Shown here piece after piece: positions 5,933 through 6,864 of a stretch of DNA of 6,864 bases (its first letter is position 1; every line of letters starts with the position of its first letter). The DNA is from Bacteroidota bacterium. Lineage in GTDB: Bacteria; Bacteroidota; Bacteroidia; J057. A program made the translations under genes and the position numbers. The stretch spans positions 1-6,864 of the forward strand of contig RFHL01000312.1 in NCBI GenBank assembly GCA_003696875.1, written 5' to 3'. The notes under the pieces are model-generated. The model saw nothing but the letters and a program-made list of their open reading frames with translations, searched no databases and was not told the origin of the DNA.

Positions 5933-6864
5933 TTACTTTTGACCTATGTTTTTCAGGGCTTGCTCATACACGCGTCGCATGCCCTCCTCCAGAGAAATCC
6001 TGGGTTTCCAACCCAGCGTATCGGTAACATAGGTCATATCGGCGTGCCGGGCGTGTACTCCGACGGGCTTGTGCAGCAGGGGCTTGATCTGCGGCTTGTA
6101 GCCCGCAAAGTCCGTAAAAAGGTCGATGATCTCCAGGAAGCTGGTGATGGTACCCGAGCCGATGTTGATGGCGGTGCCATCGTGGATCTTGTCCAGGGCC
6201 AGCAGCATGAGGTCCACGCAGTCGTCGATGTGCACAAAATCGCGGCCTTGCTTGCCGGTGCCCCAGACTTCGAAGGGGTCTTCGCGCTTGGCGGCCCGCG
6301 CCGCAATGGCCGGGATGGGGTAGCTCAGGTCCTGGTCTTCGCCATAGCCCGACATGGGTCGCACGCAGGCGACCGAGAGGTCGTAGTACTGCGCCGCAAT
6401 CTGGGCGAGGTACTCGCCCGTGAGCTTGGACCAGCCATAGGTCATATCCGGCTGGCCGAGTTTGCCGTTTTCCCAGTCGATGTCGGCCTCTTTGAGGGCC
6501 ACCCAGCCGTCCTCGGCCTGCAGGTTGATGGGATAGGCAGCACTGGAGCTGGGATACAGGACGCGGTCGGGCTTGTGGCGTACGGCCCAGTAAAAAAACT
6601 CGGCGTCGATGGAGAGGTCGAGGGCGACCATCATGGGATCGCCGTCGATCTTGGCCCGGCCGCCCACGATGGCGGCATAGTGAAAGACGTCGTTGAACCG
6701 GGTCAGGCCAAAGGTCTGCTCCAGCCACTCGGGCTCCTCCAGCATATGCCGCAGGAAGACCCGGAAGTCCCCGCGCCAGAAAACCAAGCGCTCATCGGCG
6801 CCCCAGTACTCGATGTTGCCGGCGCTGCGGCTGGCTTGGCTGGCCCCGAGGGCCGCCTCGACGC
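5933..6864 (-). CDS. NAD-dependent sugar-nucleotide epimerase/dehydratase, extended SDR family (5' end outside window)
   Basis: The C-terminal 309 residues are present, ending in TAA at 5935-5933. The frame stays open through the right edge, so the TTG at 6787 is not the real start; the Gly-rich Rossmann NAD motif would lie outside. Visible hallmarks are the strand-4 HYAAIVGG (6679-6656), the Ser-rich active-site strand YPSSSAAYP (6553-6527), the catalytic YGWSK (Tyr codon 6439, Lys codon 6427), and RPMSGYGE (6394-6371) where the family has R-x-x-N-V-Y-G-P. The substrate-binding half has FEVWGTGKQGRDFVHIDD (Arg-Asp-Phe-Val-His, ~6275-6222), AINIGSG and a final DTLGWKPRISLEEG. Such enzymes change nucleotide-activated sugars in the cytoplasm for surface polysaccharides. 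The tail recalls GDP-mannose 3,5-epimerase-like members (RDFVHIDDCV, then LGWKP), but the substrate cannot be fixed. The residues before the FWRGDFR strand look like an insertion relative to compact SDRs. Confidence 0.93.
   Translation of the reverse strand, partial: VEAALGASQASRSAGNIEYWGADERLVFWRGDFRVFLRHMLEEPEWLEQTFGLTRFNDVFHYAAIVGGRAKIDGDPMMVALDLSIDAEFFYWAVRHKPDRVLYPSSSAAYPINLQAEDGWVALKEADIDWENGKLGQPDMTYGWSKLTGEYLAQIAAQYYDLSVACVRPMSGYGEDQDLSYPIPAIAARAAKREDPFEVWGTGKQGRDFVHIDDCVDLMLLALDKIHDGTAINIGSGTITSFLEIIDLFTDFAGYKPQIKPLLHKPVGVHARHADMTYVTDTLGWKPRISLEEGMRRVYEQALKNIGQK

Noticed and set aside
5964..6728. A 254-codon minus-strand frame overlapping the epimerase
   Set aside because: It is an Arg/Ala/Pro-rich shadow in another frame; the epimerase frame holds the YxxxK motif and other family hallmarks.
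6785..6787. TTG as start codon of the epimerase
   Set aside because: The frame stays open to the right edge with plausible protein sequence, and a start here would remove the NAD-binding Rossmann motif; the gene is cut by the window.

Overview
The window looks like chromosomal DNA from a GC-rich member of the Bacteroidota, most likely the Saprospiria/Lewinella-like part of the phylum. This rests on a giant secreted protein ending in a type IX secretion (T9SS) sorting domain, a phylum found with that system; on a promoter-like element of the Bacteroidota type (-33 TTG, 20-nt spacer, -7 TAnnTTTG) in front of the tRNA; and on gene starts without a clear Shine-Dalgarno sequence. The genus is an inference.

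Every gene lies on the minus strand, so transcription runs from right to left. At the right edge (5933-6864) is the 3' part of an extended short-chain dehydrogenase/reductase, a sugar-nucleotide epimerase/dehydratase. It is closed by a strong hairpin terminator at 5864-5906. Next is a 1549-residue extracellular protein (1107-5756) with a signal peptide, a Cys/Asp motif, seven FG-GAP/VCBS-like repeats, a CARDB-like module, about 490 residues of calcium-binding thrombospondin type 3 repeats, an unnamed Trp-rich domain, an Fn3-like module and a T9SS type A tail. It ends at a 12-bp-stem terminator at 1041-1080. A tRNA-Pro(CGG) gene with an encoded CCA follows (855-931), with its own promoter-like element and terminator.

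At the left edge (1-650) is an open frame cut by the window end. Its first ~80 residues resemble the N-terminus of a Bacteroidota tyrosine recombinase. From about residue 84 it is clearly the DUF1016/YhcG family (PDDEXK nuclease superfamily), lacking the start of that family's N-terminal domain. This in-frame chimera starts about 200 bases past the 3' end of a tRNA gene, a classic integration site, and is the most unusual thing in the window.

The four genes appear to be separate transcription units, each followed by its own terminator where the end is visible, and there is no evidence that they share a pathway. The left edge is the candidate accessory boundary; the rest looks like ordinary Bacteroidota chromosome.
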